From assembly GCA_036503555.1 (NCBI GenBank), contig DASXWQ010000093.1, positions 1 to 64,000 of the forward strand: DNA of 64,000 bases, written 5' to 3'. The DNA is from Actinocatenispora sp036503555 (lineage in GTDB: Bacteria; Actinomycetota; Actinomycetes; Mycobacteriales; Micromonosporaceae). The notes below the pieces were generated by a model. It searched no databases. It saw nothing but the letters and a program-made list of their open reading frames with translations, and was not told the DNA's origin. The position numbers were made by a program, and so were the translations under genes. Positions within the stretch are counted from its first letter, which is position 1; the number at the start of each line of letters is the position of its first letter. Positions 1-7,802 of the stretch are shown one piece after another.

Positions 1-3
1 GTT

Positions 4-30
4 CGGCGCCACCGGTGCTCGGTGGCGCCG
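4..30 (-). terminator. Hairpin terminator after the PfkB kinase gene
   Basis: A perfect 10-bp stem (4-13 with 21-30) closes a 7-nt loop. It begins 6 nt past the stop of the minus-strand kinase gene. No T tract follows, which is common for actinomycete terminators. Confidence 0.6.
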
Positions 31-36
31 CACGAG

Positions 37-891
37 TCAGGCGGGCGGGGCGAGCTCCCGGCTGAGTACCGCGCGGGCGCCCTGGCGCGCACCGGCCCGC
101 AGCGCGGCGGCCACGTCACCGTCGCCGAGGTACGAGGTGAGGAAGCCGGCGAAGAACGCGTCGCCGGCGCCGTTCGTGTCGACGACCTCGTCGACCGGTT
201 CCGCCGGCACCTCGTACCAGCGGCCGTCGGCGTCGAGCGCGGTGGCGCCCTCGGCGCCGTGGGTACAGACGGCCAGCCGGGCGCCGCGGGCGATCCGCTC
301 GGCGAGGTACGCGCGGTGGTCGGGCATCCGGTCCGAGCTGAGGAACACGTACCGGGCCGCGTCGGCGAACGGCCGGTGGAACGGGTTCTCGCCGTCGTAG
401 TCGTGCAGGTCCGTCCACACCGGTACGCCGAGTTCGTGGGCCAGCGGGAGCAGCGACCGGGAGTGGGCGGCCAGGTCGAGTACGACGGCCGACGCGCGCA
501 CCATCGCGGCCCGTACGGTCTCGGCGGGCAGCGCCGCGTCCGCCGGCCCCGACTCCAGGTAGATCGACAGCCGGGCGCCGGCCGGGTCCATCAGGTTGAG
601 GTGCCGTTCGGTCGGTGCGGTCGCGTCGGCGGCCACGAGCCGTACGCCGGCGTCGGCGAGCACGGCCCGTACCCGCTCGCCGGGCGGGTCGGTGCCGATC
701 ACGGTGGCGAGCGTGACGTCGTGGCCGAGCCGGCGCAGGTTGAGCGCCTTGCCGGCGGACGTACCGCCGACGGTGTCGTGCCAGTGCCGTGCGGTCACCA
801 TGTGCGGGCGCGGCTCGGGCAGCGCGTCCAGCTGGACCAGCCGGTTCCAGGACACCGGGCCCGCGACGAAGATCTCCATGCGCGTGATCAT
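37..891 (-). CDS. PfkB/ribokinase-family carbohydrate kinase
   Basis: A 284-residue kinase that would phosphorylate a sugar or sugar-like compound in the cytoplasm using ATP. The second PfkB signature, DTNGAGDAFFAGF (about residues 238-250), carries the catalytic Asp and the anion-hole glycines; TVGGTSAGKALNLRRLG near residue 41 is the substrate-side GG motif. Length is typical for the family. It is transcribed divergently from a LacI regulator and lies beside a complete sugar ABC importer, so it probably acts on the imported sugar. An internal ATG at 879 is an alternative start. The exact substrate cannot be read from the sequence. Confidence 0.88.
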   Translation of the reverse strand: MITRMEIFVAGPVSWNRLVQLDALPEPRPHMVTARHWHDTVGGTSAGKALNLRRLGHDVTLATVIGTDPPGERVRAVLADAGVRLVAADATAPTERHLNLMDPAGARLSIYLESGPADAALPAETVRAAMVRASAVVLDLAAHSRSLLPLAHELGVPVWTDLHDYDGENPFHRPFADAARYVFLSSDRMPDHRAYLAERIARGARLAVCTHGAEGATALDADGRWYEVPAEPVDEVVDTNGAGDAFFAGFLTSYLGDGDVAAALRAGARQGARAVLSRELAPPA

Positions 892-989
892 GCCCGGCCC
901 GGCCGGCGGGACCGGGTACGAGGCGTCGGGTGCCGTCGGGCCCGACCGTTACGCTCTTGCTGCGGACAGCGCCGGCGAAGGGCGGACGG

Positions 990-2003
990 ATGGACGGTGC
1001 ACCAGACGCGGGGTACGGCGCCGCGCGGCCGACGTTGCGGCAGGTGGCGGCCGAGGCCGGGGTGAGCCTGAAGACCGCCTCCCGCGTGCTGAACGGGCAC
1101 CCGCACGTCACCGAGGCGACCGCCGCCCGGGTACGCGAGGCCGCGGACCGGCTCGGTTTCCGGCTCAACCGCATCGCCCGGGAGCTGCGGTCCGGCGCCA
1201 CGTCCACCTCGGTCGGGCTGATCATCTCCGACCTGGCGAACCCGTTCTACTCGCGGGTCGCGCGCGGCGCGGAGCGGGTGCTGCGCGCCGGCGGGCTGCA
1301 ACTGGTGACGGCCAGCACCGACGAGGACGCCGCGCAGGAGCGGTCGCTGGTGGAGGAGCTGCTGGAGCGCCGGGTACGCGCGCTGCTGCTGGTGCCGAGC
1401 GGCGCCGACCACGGGTACCTGGCGGCGGAGCGCGGCCGGATCCCCGTGGTGTTCCTGGACCGCCCGCCGGTGCACCTGGACGCGGACACGGTGTTGGTGG
1501 ACAACCGGTCCGGCGCCCGCGACGCGGTCGCGCACCTGCTGGCCGGCGGGCACCGCCGGATCGGCCTGGTCGGTGACCTGTCCCGGCTGTCGACGCACCG
1601 GGAGCGCATGGCGGGGTTCGCGGACGCGATGACCGCGGCGGGCATCACGTTCTGGGAGCGGTACGTGCGGGCGGACTCGCACGACGCGGCCACCGCAACC
1701 CGCAGTACGGCGGAGCTGCTCGCCACAGACCCGCCGCCGACGGCGTTGTTCACCACGAACAACGTCAACACGGCCGGCGCGTTGCGTGCCCTGGCCGGGC
1801 TCGTCGAGCCGCCGGCGCTGGTCGGGTTCGACGACTTCGACCTGGCCGACGTCCTGGGCATCACGGTGGTCGGGCACGAGCCGGAGGAGATGGGCCGCAT
1901 CGCCGCGGAGATGGTGGTGGCGCGGCTGGCCGGCGACGACTCCCCGGCCCGTACGGTCGTGCTGCCGACGCACCTGATCCCCCGCGGTTCCGGCGAACGC
2001 TGA
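990..2003 (+). CDS. LacI-family transcriptional repressor
   Basis: A 337-residue DNA-binding repressor of sugar uptake. The N-terminal helix-turn-helix with hinge reads TLRQVAAEAGVSLKTASRVL, followed by NGHPHVTEATAARVREAA. After it comes a periplasmic-binding-like effector domain starting at SVGLIISDLANPFYSRV. The ATG at 990 is chosen because it follows a purine-rich GAAGGGCGGACGG; the frame is open upstream to 930, but that extension lacks family character. The gene lies just upstream of the binding-protein gene, whose promoter region carries two LacI-like palindromes, so it probably represses the importer and may act on the divergent kinase too. Confidence 0.92.
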   Translation: MDGAPDAGYGAARPTLRQVAAEAGVSLKTASRVLNGHPHVTEATAARVREAADRLGFRLNRIARELRSGATSTSVGLIISDLANPFYSRVARGAERVLRAGGLQLVTASTDEDAAQERSLVEELLERRVRALLLVPSGADHGYLAAERGRIPVVFLDRPPVHLDADTVLVDNRSGARDAVAHLLAGGHRRIGLVGDLSRLSTHRERMAGFADAMTAAGITFWERYVRADSHDAATATRSTAELLATDPPPTALFTTNNVNTAGALRALAGLVEPPALVGFDDFDLADVLGITVVGHEPEEMGRIAAEMVVARLAGDDSPARTVVLPTHLIPRGSGER

Positions 2004-2052
2004 CATCCGATGTAGCCGGCCCCTCCGTCCGGACAGGACGGGCCGAGTGCGG

Positions 2053-2116
2053 ACCGATCGGGTCTTGTCATCGGATGAATGCGTGGTTAGGGTCCAGCTT
2101 CGACACCGATCGGGTC
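2053..2116 (+). promoter_or_regulatory. Promoter with two LacI-type operators for the sugar importer
   Basis: The sequence ACCGATCGGGTC, a near-palindrome with the central CG pair typical of LacI operators, occurs at 2053-2064 and again at 2105-2116. Between them sits a good sigma70-like promoter: TTGTCA at 2065-2070, 17 nt, TAGGGT at 2088-2093. The first operator touches the -35 box and the second lies just past the expected transcription start. A separate inverted repeat, CATCCGATG (2004-2012) and CATCGGATG (2069-2077), spans the same region. Repression by the upstream LacI protein is inferred from this layout. Confidence 0.6.
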
Positions 2117-2132
2117 GAAGGGGTGGATTCGC

Positions 2133-3203
2133 GTGGGCACAGGCGTTGTGCGCCGGATCGCCGGGGCGGTCGTGGCGGCGGTACTGGTGGTCGGGGTGGC
2201 GGCCTGCTCCGAGTCCGGACCCGGCGGGTCGTCGGACACCAAGGCGGCGAAGCTCGGCGCGACCGACACGTTCAAGCTGGGCGTATCGCTCACCTTCAAC
2301 AACACCGACTTCTGGACGTCGTACATCAGCTACCAGAAGCAGTTCGCGGACAAGTACCACGCGAAGCTGATCGGGCCGCTGGTGGCGAACAACGACTCCG
2401 GCAAGCAGGTCAGCGACATCCGTACGCTGATCGCGCAGGGCGCGCAGGCGCTCGTGGTGAACCCGGTCGACTCGGCGGCGATCGCCCCCGCGCTGGACTA
2501 CGCGAAGAGCAAGGGCATCCCGGTCGTGTCGGTCGACGTGGCGCCCAGCGCCGGCGACGTGTACATGATCGTCCGCGCGAACAACGAGCTGTACGGCCAG
2601 GAGTCCTGCGACTACATCGGCGCCCACGCGAAGTCCGGTACGGTCGCCGAGCTCCAGGGCGACCTGTCGTCGCTGAACGGCCGGGACCGGTCGACCGCGT
2701 TCGAGGCCTGCATGAAGCAGAAGTACCCGAAGCTCAGGGTCGTCAAGTACCCGACGAAGTGGGACACGCCGACGGCGACGACGGCGGCGGCCACGGCGAT
2801 GTCGACGTACAAGGACCTGGTCGGGATCTACACGCAGTGGTCGGGGCCGGTGTCGGGCATCATCCAGGCGGAGAAGAGCGCCGGGAAGTTCACGAAGGTC
2901 GGCTCGGCGAAGCACATCATGCTGGTCAGCAACGACGGCGTCCCGTTCGAGATGAAGGACATCGCGGACGGCACGCTGGACGCCACGATCTCCCAGCCCG
3001 CCAACCTCTACGCGCAGTACGCCGTGAAGTACGCCCGGGACGCGCTGTCCGGAAAGACGTACGCGAAGGGGCAGCAGGCGGCGTCCGGTGCCGGCCCCCT
3101 CGTGACCGTGGCGAAGAACCTGGAGGATCCGATCAAGGCGCCGCTGGTCACGAAGGACAACGTGGACGACCCGCACCTGTGGGGCAACCAGGCCGGCAAG
3201 TAG
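2133..3203 (+). CDS. Sugar ABC transporter substrate-binding lipoprotein
   Basis: A 356-residue extracellular sugar-binding protein, anchored as a lipoprotein. The N-terminus has charged residues, a hydrophobic stretch AVVAAVLVVGVAA and then the lipobox Cys at about residue 25. The mature part is a type 1 periplasmic binding fold related to RbsB-like proteins (ISYQKQFADKYHAKLIGPLV, then ALVVNPVDSAAIAPALDYAK and IPVVSVDVAPSAGDVYMIV). It precedes the ATPase and permease genes of the same importer, all on one strand. The GTG start at 2133 gives a proper signal sequence. The ligand is unknown. Confidence 0.92.
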   Translation: MGTGVVRRIAGAVVAAVLVVGVAACSESGPGGSSDTKAAKLGATDTFKLGVSLTFNNTDFWTSYISYQKQFADKYHAKLIGPLVANNDSGKQVSDIRTLIAQGAQALVVNPVDSAAIAPALDYAKSKGIPVVSVDVAPSAGDVYMIVRANNELYGQESCDYIGAHAKSGTVAELQGDLSSLNGRDRSTAFEACMKQKYPKLRVVKYPTKWDTPTATTAAATAMSTYKDLVGIYTQWSGPVSGIIQAEKSAGKFTKVGSAKHIMLVSNDGVPFEMKDIADGTLDATISQPANLYAQYAVKYARDALSGKTYAKGQQAASGAGPLVTVAKNLEDPIKAPLVTKDNVDDPHLWGNQAGK

Positions 3204-3248
3204 GCCACCGGGATCCGTTGTCGCGCAAGTGATCTCGCGGAGGTGCGG

Positions 3249-4811
3249 GTGGACCCGTCGTACGTGATCGAGGGCGTCGGGCTGTCGCGCAGCTTCGGCC
3301 GCACCCGCGCGCTGTCCGACGTGAGCCTGGCGATCGAGCCCGGCGAGTGCCTGGGCCTGGTCGGCCGCAACGGCGCCGGCAAGTCGACCGTCGTGTCGAT
3401 CCTGTCCGGCCTGCGCCGCCCCGACACGGGCGTCGTACGCCTCGGCGGCGAGCCGGCGCCGCCGGTCGGTGACCCGGCCGCCTGGCGGCGCCGCGTCGCC
3501 TGCGTCTACCAGCACTCGATGCTGGTGCCGACGCTGACCGTCGCGGAGAACATGTTCCTCAACCGGCAGCCGCGGCGGCGCGGGGGAGTGCTGCGGTGGG
3601 GCGCGATGCGTACCGAGGCGGCGCGGGTGCTGCGCGACTGGGGCGTCGACGTGCCGGTGACCGCGCCGGCCGGGGCGATCTCGGTGGAGCAGCGGCAGAT
3701 CGTCGAGATCGCCCGCGCGCTGTCCACCGGAACCCGGTGTCTGATCCTCGACGAGCCGACCGCCGCGCTGGAACGCGCCGGCGTACGACGGCTGTTCTCC
3801 CGGCTGCGGCCGCTACTCGACCAGGGTGTCGGCATCCTCTACATCTCCCACCACCTGGAGGAGGTGTACGAGATCTGCGACCGGGTGACCGTGCTGCGCG
3901 ACGGCCGGCACGTGGTGACCGCGCCCGTCGCCGACATCCGGCAGGACGAGCTGGTGACCGCGATGGTCGGGCCGGAGGACCCGCTCGCCGGCACCGCCAC
4001 CACGATCGAGGCGACGCCCACCGCCGACCCGGACGCCGAGCCCGTGCTGTCCGTGCACGACCTGCGCGCCACCGACGCCCGAGGCACCGTCGCCGGCGTC
4101 TCCCTCGCGGTACGCCCCGGCGAGTGCGTCGGCCTGCTCGGCCTCGCCGGCTCGGGTACGACGACGCTCGCCGACGCGGTCGCCGGACTGGTCCGACCGA
4201 CCGGCGGCACGCTCGTGGTGTCCGGCCTACCGCTGCCGCCGGGGCGGCCGGACGTGGCGCTGCGGCGCGGCGTCGGGTACGTGCCGGAGGACCGGCACGA
4301 CCGCGGGTACGTGGCGCAGCTCGGCGTCGGCGACAACATCACGATGACCGTCGCCGACCGGCTCACCGCGTACGGGGTGCTGTCGCCGCGGCGGCAGCGG
4401 GGCGCGGCGCGGGCGCTCGCCGCGCGGTTCGGGGTGGTGTCCGCCGGTACCGGGCAGGCGGTCGGCGAGCTGTCCGGCGGCAACCAGCAGAAGGTCGTCG
4501 TCGGCCGGGCGCTGGCCCGCGACCCGGAGGTGGTCGTGGCGGTCGCGCCGACCCAGGGGGTGGACGTGGCGTCGAAGCGTTCGCTGCTCGGCGCGCTGGA
4601 CGCGGCCCGGGCCGGTGGCGCCGGCGTGCTGCTGGTGTCCGACGACCTGGCGGACCTGGCCCTCGCGAACCGCATCGTGGTTTTGGTCCGCGGCCGGATG
4701 TTCGCCGAGTTCACCGAGCCGCCGTGGGACCGGGAGGCGCTGATCGCCGCGTCCGAGGGGCTCGGCGGGCCGGACGAGGACGGTACCGACGAGGAAAGGG
4801 CGCAGCAGTGA
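3249..4811 (+). CDS. Sugar ABC transporter ATPase with two nucleotide-binding domains
   Basis: A 520-residue RbsA/MglA-type ATPase that powers the importer. Domain 1 (about residues 5-235) has Walker A GRNGAGKST, a Q-loop VYQHS, Walker B CLILDEPTAALE and the switch region YISHH. Domain 2 (about 265-505) has a weakened Walker A (GLAGSGTTT), signature LSGGNQQKVVVGRALA, and a Walker B region VVVAVAPTQGVDV in which the Asp-Glu pair is replaced. Only the first domain is therefore expected to hydrolyse ATP well. The start at 3249 leaves 5 nt after GGAGG (3239-3243); a GTG at 3243 overlaps that Shine-Dalgarno and is less likely. Confidence 0.92.
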   Translation: MDPSYVIEGVGLSRSFGRTRALSDVSLAIEPGECLGLVGRNGAGKSTVVSILSGLRRPDTGVVRLGGEPAPPVGDPAAWRRRVACVYQHSMLVPTLTVAENMFLNRQPRRRGGVLRWGAMRTEAARVLRDWGVDVPVTAPAGAISVEQRQIVEIARALSTGTRCLILDEPTAALERAGVRRLFSRLRPLLDQGVGILYISHHLEEVYEICDRVTVLRDGRHVVTAPVADIRQDELVTAMVGPEDPLAGTATTIEATPTADPDAEPVLSVHDLRATDARGTVAGVSLAVRPGECVGLLGLAGSGTTTLADAVAGLVRPTGGTLVVSGLPLPPGRPDVALRRGVGYVPEDRHDRGYVAQLGVGDNITMTVADRLTAYGVLSPRRQRGAARALAARFGVVSAGTGQAVGELSGGNQQKVVVGRALARDPEVVVAVAPTQGVDVASKRSLLGALDAARAGGAGVLLVSDDLADLALANRIVVLVRGRMFAEFTEPPWDREALIAASEGLGGPDEDGTDEERAQQ

Positions 4812-5827
4812 CGAACGCGAGCCTCGATGAGGCCGTGGCCGCCGGGTGGACCCGGCGGCGGGGCGCGGCGGTCAGCTTGGTCCAGCAGTTCGCGCTGATC
4901 CCGGTGATCGTGGTGCTGTGCGTGGTCGGCGCGTTCGTCAGCGACTCGTTCCTGACGCTGACGAACTTCACGAACATCGGCCAGCAGGTCTCCGCGCTCG
5001 GCGTGGTCGTGGTGGCGGAGACACTGATCCTGGTCACCGGCAGCATGGACCTGTCGCTCCAGTCGAACTACGGCCTGTCGGCGATGGTGGCCGCGTGGCT
5101 GGTCGCGCCGGCCGCGCAGTTCGGCCTCGGTACCGAGCTGAACCCGCTGCTCGGGCTCGTCGCCGGCATCGTGGTGGGCGGGCTGATCGGCGCGTTCAAC
5201 GGCACGCTGATCGTCAAGGCGAAGATCAACGGCTTCATCCTGACGCTGGCGATGTACATCCTGCTCGCCGGCGTACAGACCGGGATCGTGTCCGGGCACA
5301 CGATCTACCACCTGCCGAAGGCGTTCATCGCGCTCGGCGCGTTCTACTTCGCCGACATCCCCGTGTCGGTGTGGGTCGCCGCGCTCGTCTTCGTCGTCGC
5401 AGGGCTCTACATGCGCTACACCCGCACCGGCCGCGCCCTGTACGCGATCGGCGGCAACCGGGAGGCGGCCCGTGCCGCCGGCATCACCGTGGACCGGATC
5501 CGGATCGGCGTGTTCGTGGTCGGCGGCGCGCTCGCCGCGCTGGGCGGCCTGATGGAGGCCGGCCGGGTCGTCGCGGTCACCGCGAACCAGGGTACGAACC
5601 TGATCTTCACGGTGTTCGCCGCCGCCGTCATCGGCGGTGTCAGCCTGAACGGCGGCCGGGGCAACATGCTCGGCGCCGCCACCGGCGTCGTCCTGCTCGG
5701 CCTGGTCCAGAACATCCTCGCGCTGGCCCAGGTGCAGAGCTACTGGATCGACGCGGTGGACGGCGCCGTCATCCTCGTCGCCCTCGCCCTGTCCCGCGTC
5801 GTCGGCGGCGAACGCAGCACCGAGTAG
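4808..5827 (+). CDS. Sugar ABC transporter permease
   Basis: A 339-residue polytopic inner-membrane permease of the RbsC type, with about nine or ten hydrophobic helices. The segment LILVTGSMDLSLQS is the family's conserved G-x-D-L-S motif, and later come LYAIGGNREAARAAGI, the cytoplasmic EAA-like loop contacting the ATPase, and VIGGVSLNGGRGN. The GTG start overlaps the ATPase stop (GTGA), so the two are translationally coupled. With the lipoprotein and ATPase it forms one import complex. Confidence 0.93.
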   Translation: MTNASLDEAVAAGWTRRRGAAVSLVQQFALIPVIVVLCVVGAFVSDSFLTLTNFTNIGQQVSALGVVVVAETLILVTGSMDLSLQSNYGLSAMVAAWLVAPAAQFGLGTELNPLLGLVAGIVVGGLIGAFNGTLIVKAKINGFILTLAMYILLAGVQTGIVSGHTIYHLPKAFIALGAFYFADIPVSVWVAALVFVVAGLYMRYTRTGRALYAIGGNREAARAAGITVDRIRIGVFVVGGALAALGGLMEAGRVVAVTANQGTNLIFTVFAAAVIGGVSLNGGRGNMLGAATGVVLLGLVQNILALAQVQSYWIDAVDGAVILVALALSRVVGGERSTE

Positions 5828-5838
5828 CGTCGGCCGGC

Positions 5839-6576
5839 ATGGAGATCCCGCCGGCCGCCTGGCCGACGACCGTCGCCGAGGCCGCCGCCGAGCAGGACCG
5901 GCTGCGCCCGTTGGTGGTGCCGACCGGTTTGTTGCCGTCGCCGCTGACGACGGTCGCCGGCCTCGACGTCTCGTACGCCGACGACGGCCGGCTGGTCGCC
6001 GCGGTCGTGGTGCTGGACGCGGACACGCTCGCGCCGCTGGAGTCGGCCACGCACGTCGGCCGGGTCGCGTTCGACTACGTGCCGGGGTTCTTCGCGTTCC
6101 GGGAGCTGCCGGCGCTGCTGGCCGCGCTGGCCGACCTCGGTACCGTCCCGGACGTGCTGGTGTGCGACGGGCACGGCGTCGCGCATCCGCGCCGGCTCGG
6201 CCTTGCCTGTCATCTGGGCGTGCTGACCGGGCTCCCGACTGTCGGGATCGCGAAGACGTCCCTGCTCGGTCGGTACGACGAGCCGGGCCCGCGGCGCGGT
6301 GACGCGTCGCCGCTGGTCGACGCCGGTGAGACGGTGGGCCGCGTGCTGCGTACCCGGGACGGTGTCCGCCCGGTCTACGTCTCGGTCGGCCACCGCCTCG
6401 GCCTGGACGCGGCGTGCGCGCTGGCGCTGCGGCTGACCCCGGCGTACCGGCTGCCGGAGACGACCCGGGCGGCCGACCACCTGTCCCGCGCGGTGCTCGC
6501 GGAACACCAACGAACCGGTCGTACGGGGATGGAAGGGGCTAATCTTCCCGCCGCCCGGGGTGGCGCGGGCGAGTAA
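5839..6576 (+). CDS. nfi: Endonuclease V (deoxyinosine-specific)
   Basis: A 245-residue repair nuclease that cuts the second phosphodiester bond 3' of deoxyinosine in DNA. The catalytic core is visible: GLDVSYADD (first metal-binding Asp), FDYVPGFFAFRELPALL with the wedge and catalytic Glu, VLVCDGHGVAHPRRLGLACH (second Asp) and GIAKTSLLG with the catalytic Lys. It starts 11 nt after the permease gene, but its function is unrelated. Its end overlaps the longest possible start of the next gene by 17 nt. The C-terminal 20 residues past ADHLSRAVLAEHQ look like a poorly conserved tail. Confidence 0.9.
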   Translation: MEIPPAAWPTTVAEAAAEQDRLRPLVVPTGLLPSPLTTVAGLDVSYADDGRLVAAVVVLDADTLAPLESATHVGRVAFDYVPGFFAFRELPALLAALADLGTVPDVLVCDGHGVAHPRRLGLACHLGVLTGLPTVGIAKTSLLGRYDEPGPRRGDASPLVDAGETVGRVLRTRDGVRPVYVSVGHRLGLDAACALALRLTPAYRLPETTRAADHLSRAVLAEHQRTGRTGMEGANLPAARGGAGE

Positions 6577-6616
6577 CCCGTTGGATGCTGACGGCGCCCG
6601 CGGCGGGCCATCTAGC

Positions 6617-7471
6617 ATGTGCGGCGTGTCGATCTCCAGTTCCGCGCGGGCCGACTCCGACGCGACCACCGAGCAGGACGTCCCCCCGCTGTACGTCGTG
6701 GGTGACGTGCATGGCCAGGCCGGCCCGCTGGCCGCCGCGCTGACCGAGGCGGCGCTGATCGACGACGACGGGCACTGGGCCGCCGGGCGTACCCGGTTGT
6801 GGTTCCTCGGTGACCTGACCGACCGCGGGCCGGACGGGGTCGGCGTCATCGACCTGGTACGCCGGCTCGGCGCGGAGGCGGCCGAGGTCGGCGGGATGGT
6901 CGACACGCTGCTCGGCAACCACGAGATCCTGCTGCTCGGCAGCCGGCGCTTCGGGGACGAGCTGATCGACCTGCCGGCCGGCGCGCGCAGCTTCCTGACG
7001 ACCTGGCAGCTCAACGGCGGCCGGGACTCCGATCTCGCCGCGCTGACCGACGAGCAGACCGACTGGCTGGCGTCGCGGCCGGCGCTCGTGCTGGCCGACG
7101 ACCACCTGCTCGCGCACTCCGACACGCTCGCGTACCTGGAGTACGGGGACACGATCGAGACGGTGAACCGGGCGCTCGGCGCGGAGCTCGACTCGACCGA
7201 TCCGGCGCGCTGGTGGGACTGCTTCCGGCAGTTGACCCGGCGGCACGACTTCCGCGGCGAGGGCGGCGAGGAGCGGGTGGGCCGGCTGCTCGACATCCTG
7301 GGCGGGCGCCGGCTGGTGCACGGCCACAGCCCGATCCCGGAGCACCTCGCGGTCGACCCGGCGGAGGTCACCGAACCCCTGTCGTACGCGGGGGGTCGCG
7401 CACTCTGCGTCGACGGCGGGCTGTTCGCCGGTGGACCGTGCCTCGTGACCCGGCTGCCGTACGAGGGCTGA
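6617..7471 (+). CDS. Metallophosphoesterase, Ser/Thr phosphatase-like
   Basis: A 284-residue calcineurin-like phosphoesterase with all metal-binding blocks: VVGDVHGQ, FLGDLTDRGPDG, LLGNHEIL and HGHSPIPE. These match PPP-type phosphatases such as ApaH and PrpE; the physiological substrate is not known. I chose ATG 6617 because the frame upstream to 6560 overlaps endonuclease V and has no family features; GTG 6626 is also possible. The last 19 bp, including the stop, are tandemly duplicated. Confidence 0.83.
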   Translation: MCGVSISSSARADSDATTEQDVPPLYVVGDVHGQAGPLAAALTEAALIDDDGHWAAGRTRLWFLGDLTDRGPDGVGVIDLVRRLGAEAAEVGGMVDTLLGNHEILLLGSRRFGDELIDLPAGARSFLTTWQLNGGRDSDLAALTDEQTDWLASRPALVLADDHLLAHSDTLAYLEYGDTIETVNRALGAELDSTDPARWWDCFRQLTRRHDFRGEGGEERVGRLLDILGGRRLVHGHSPIPEHLAVDPAEVTEPLSYAGGRALCVDGGLFAGGPCLVTRLPYEG

Positions 7472-7490
7472 GCTGCCGTACGAGGGCTGA
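7453..7490 (+). repeat. 19-bp perfect tandem duplication across a stop codon
   Basis: GCTGCCGTACGAGGGCTGA at 7453-7471, which encodes the C-terminus and stop of the phosphoesterase, is repeated exactly at 7472-7490. It looks like a recent slippage event and leaves the protein unchanged. Confidence 0.9.
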
Positions 7491-7802
7491 ATCGTGTCCG
7501 GGCCGCCGCCGGCGGCCTGACCTGCGTGGTGATCAACCCGGACGGTTGGTCAATCACCGCCCCGGGTGACAGGTACCGAAACTTTCTCGTCACCGGCCCA
7601 GTTTCCGGTCGTTGCGCCATATGAAGTGGTCAACCGCAGGTGGTACAACATAGGGGAAATGACCACTACGAGTTATTTGCGCAGCATGATCGCGAAGCAC
7701 TCGTACAGGTGAGGTCGGTACCAGAGGAGCACGGCCGGCGGGACCGCGACAGACCCGTCGACGCGTGGCCGCTGAGCCGGTAGCGACACACAGGGGGTCA
7801 GC
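7472..7802 (+). promoter_or_regulatory. Leader region of the XRE regulator gene
   Basis: This 331-nt stretch has lower GC than its surroundings, especially 7580-7690. It holds the second copy of the 19-bp duplication, an inverted GGTGAC/GTCACC pair around 7564-7591, and a mini-ORF at 7659-7712. It most likely contains the promoter and leader of the regulator starting at 7803. No larger gene is visible. Confidence 0.45.
7659..7712 (+). CDS. Putative 17-residue leader peptide MTTTSYLRSMIAKHSYR
   Basis: A 17-codon ORF preceded by AGGGGAA at a usable Shine-Dalgarno distance. It starts 144 nt upstream of the XRE regulator and lies in a lower-GC leader where no other gene fits. The codon use (ACT, AGT, TAT, TTG) is unlike that of neighbouring genes. 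It could be a translated upstream ORF controlling the regulator or a small protein; neither is shown. Confidence 0.35.
   Translation: MTTTSYLRSMIAKHSYR

Noticed and set aside
3596..4807. Upstream extension of the permease frame through the ATPase gene
   Set aside because: The extension is Arg-rich antiphase sequence within the ATPase gene; the GTG at 4808 overlapping the ATPase stop is the natural start.
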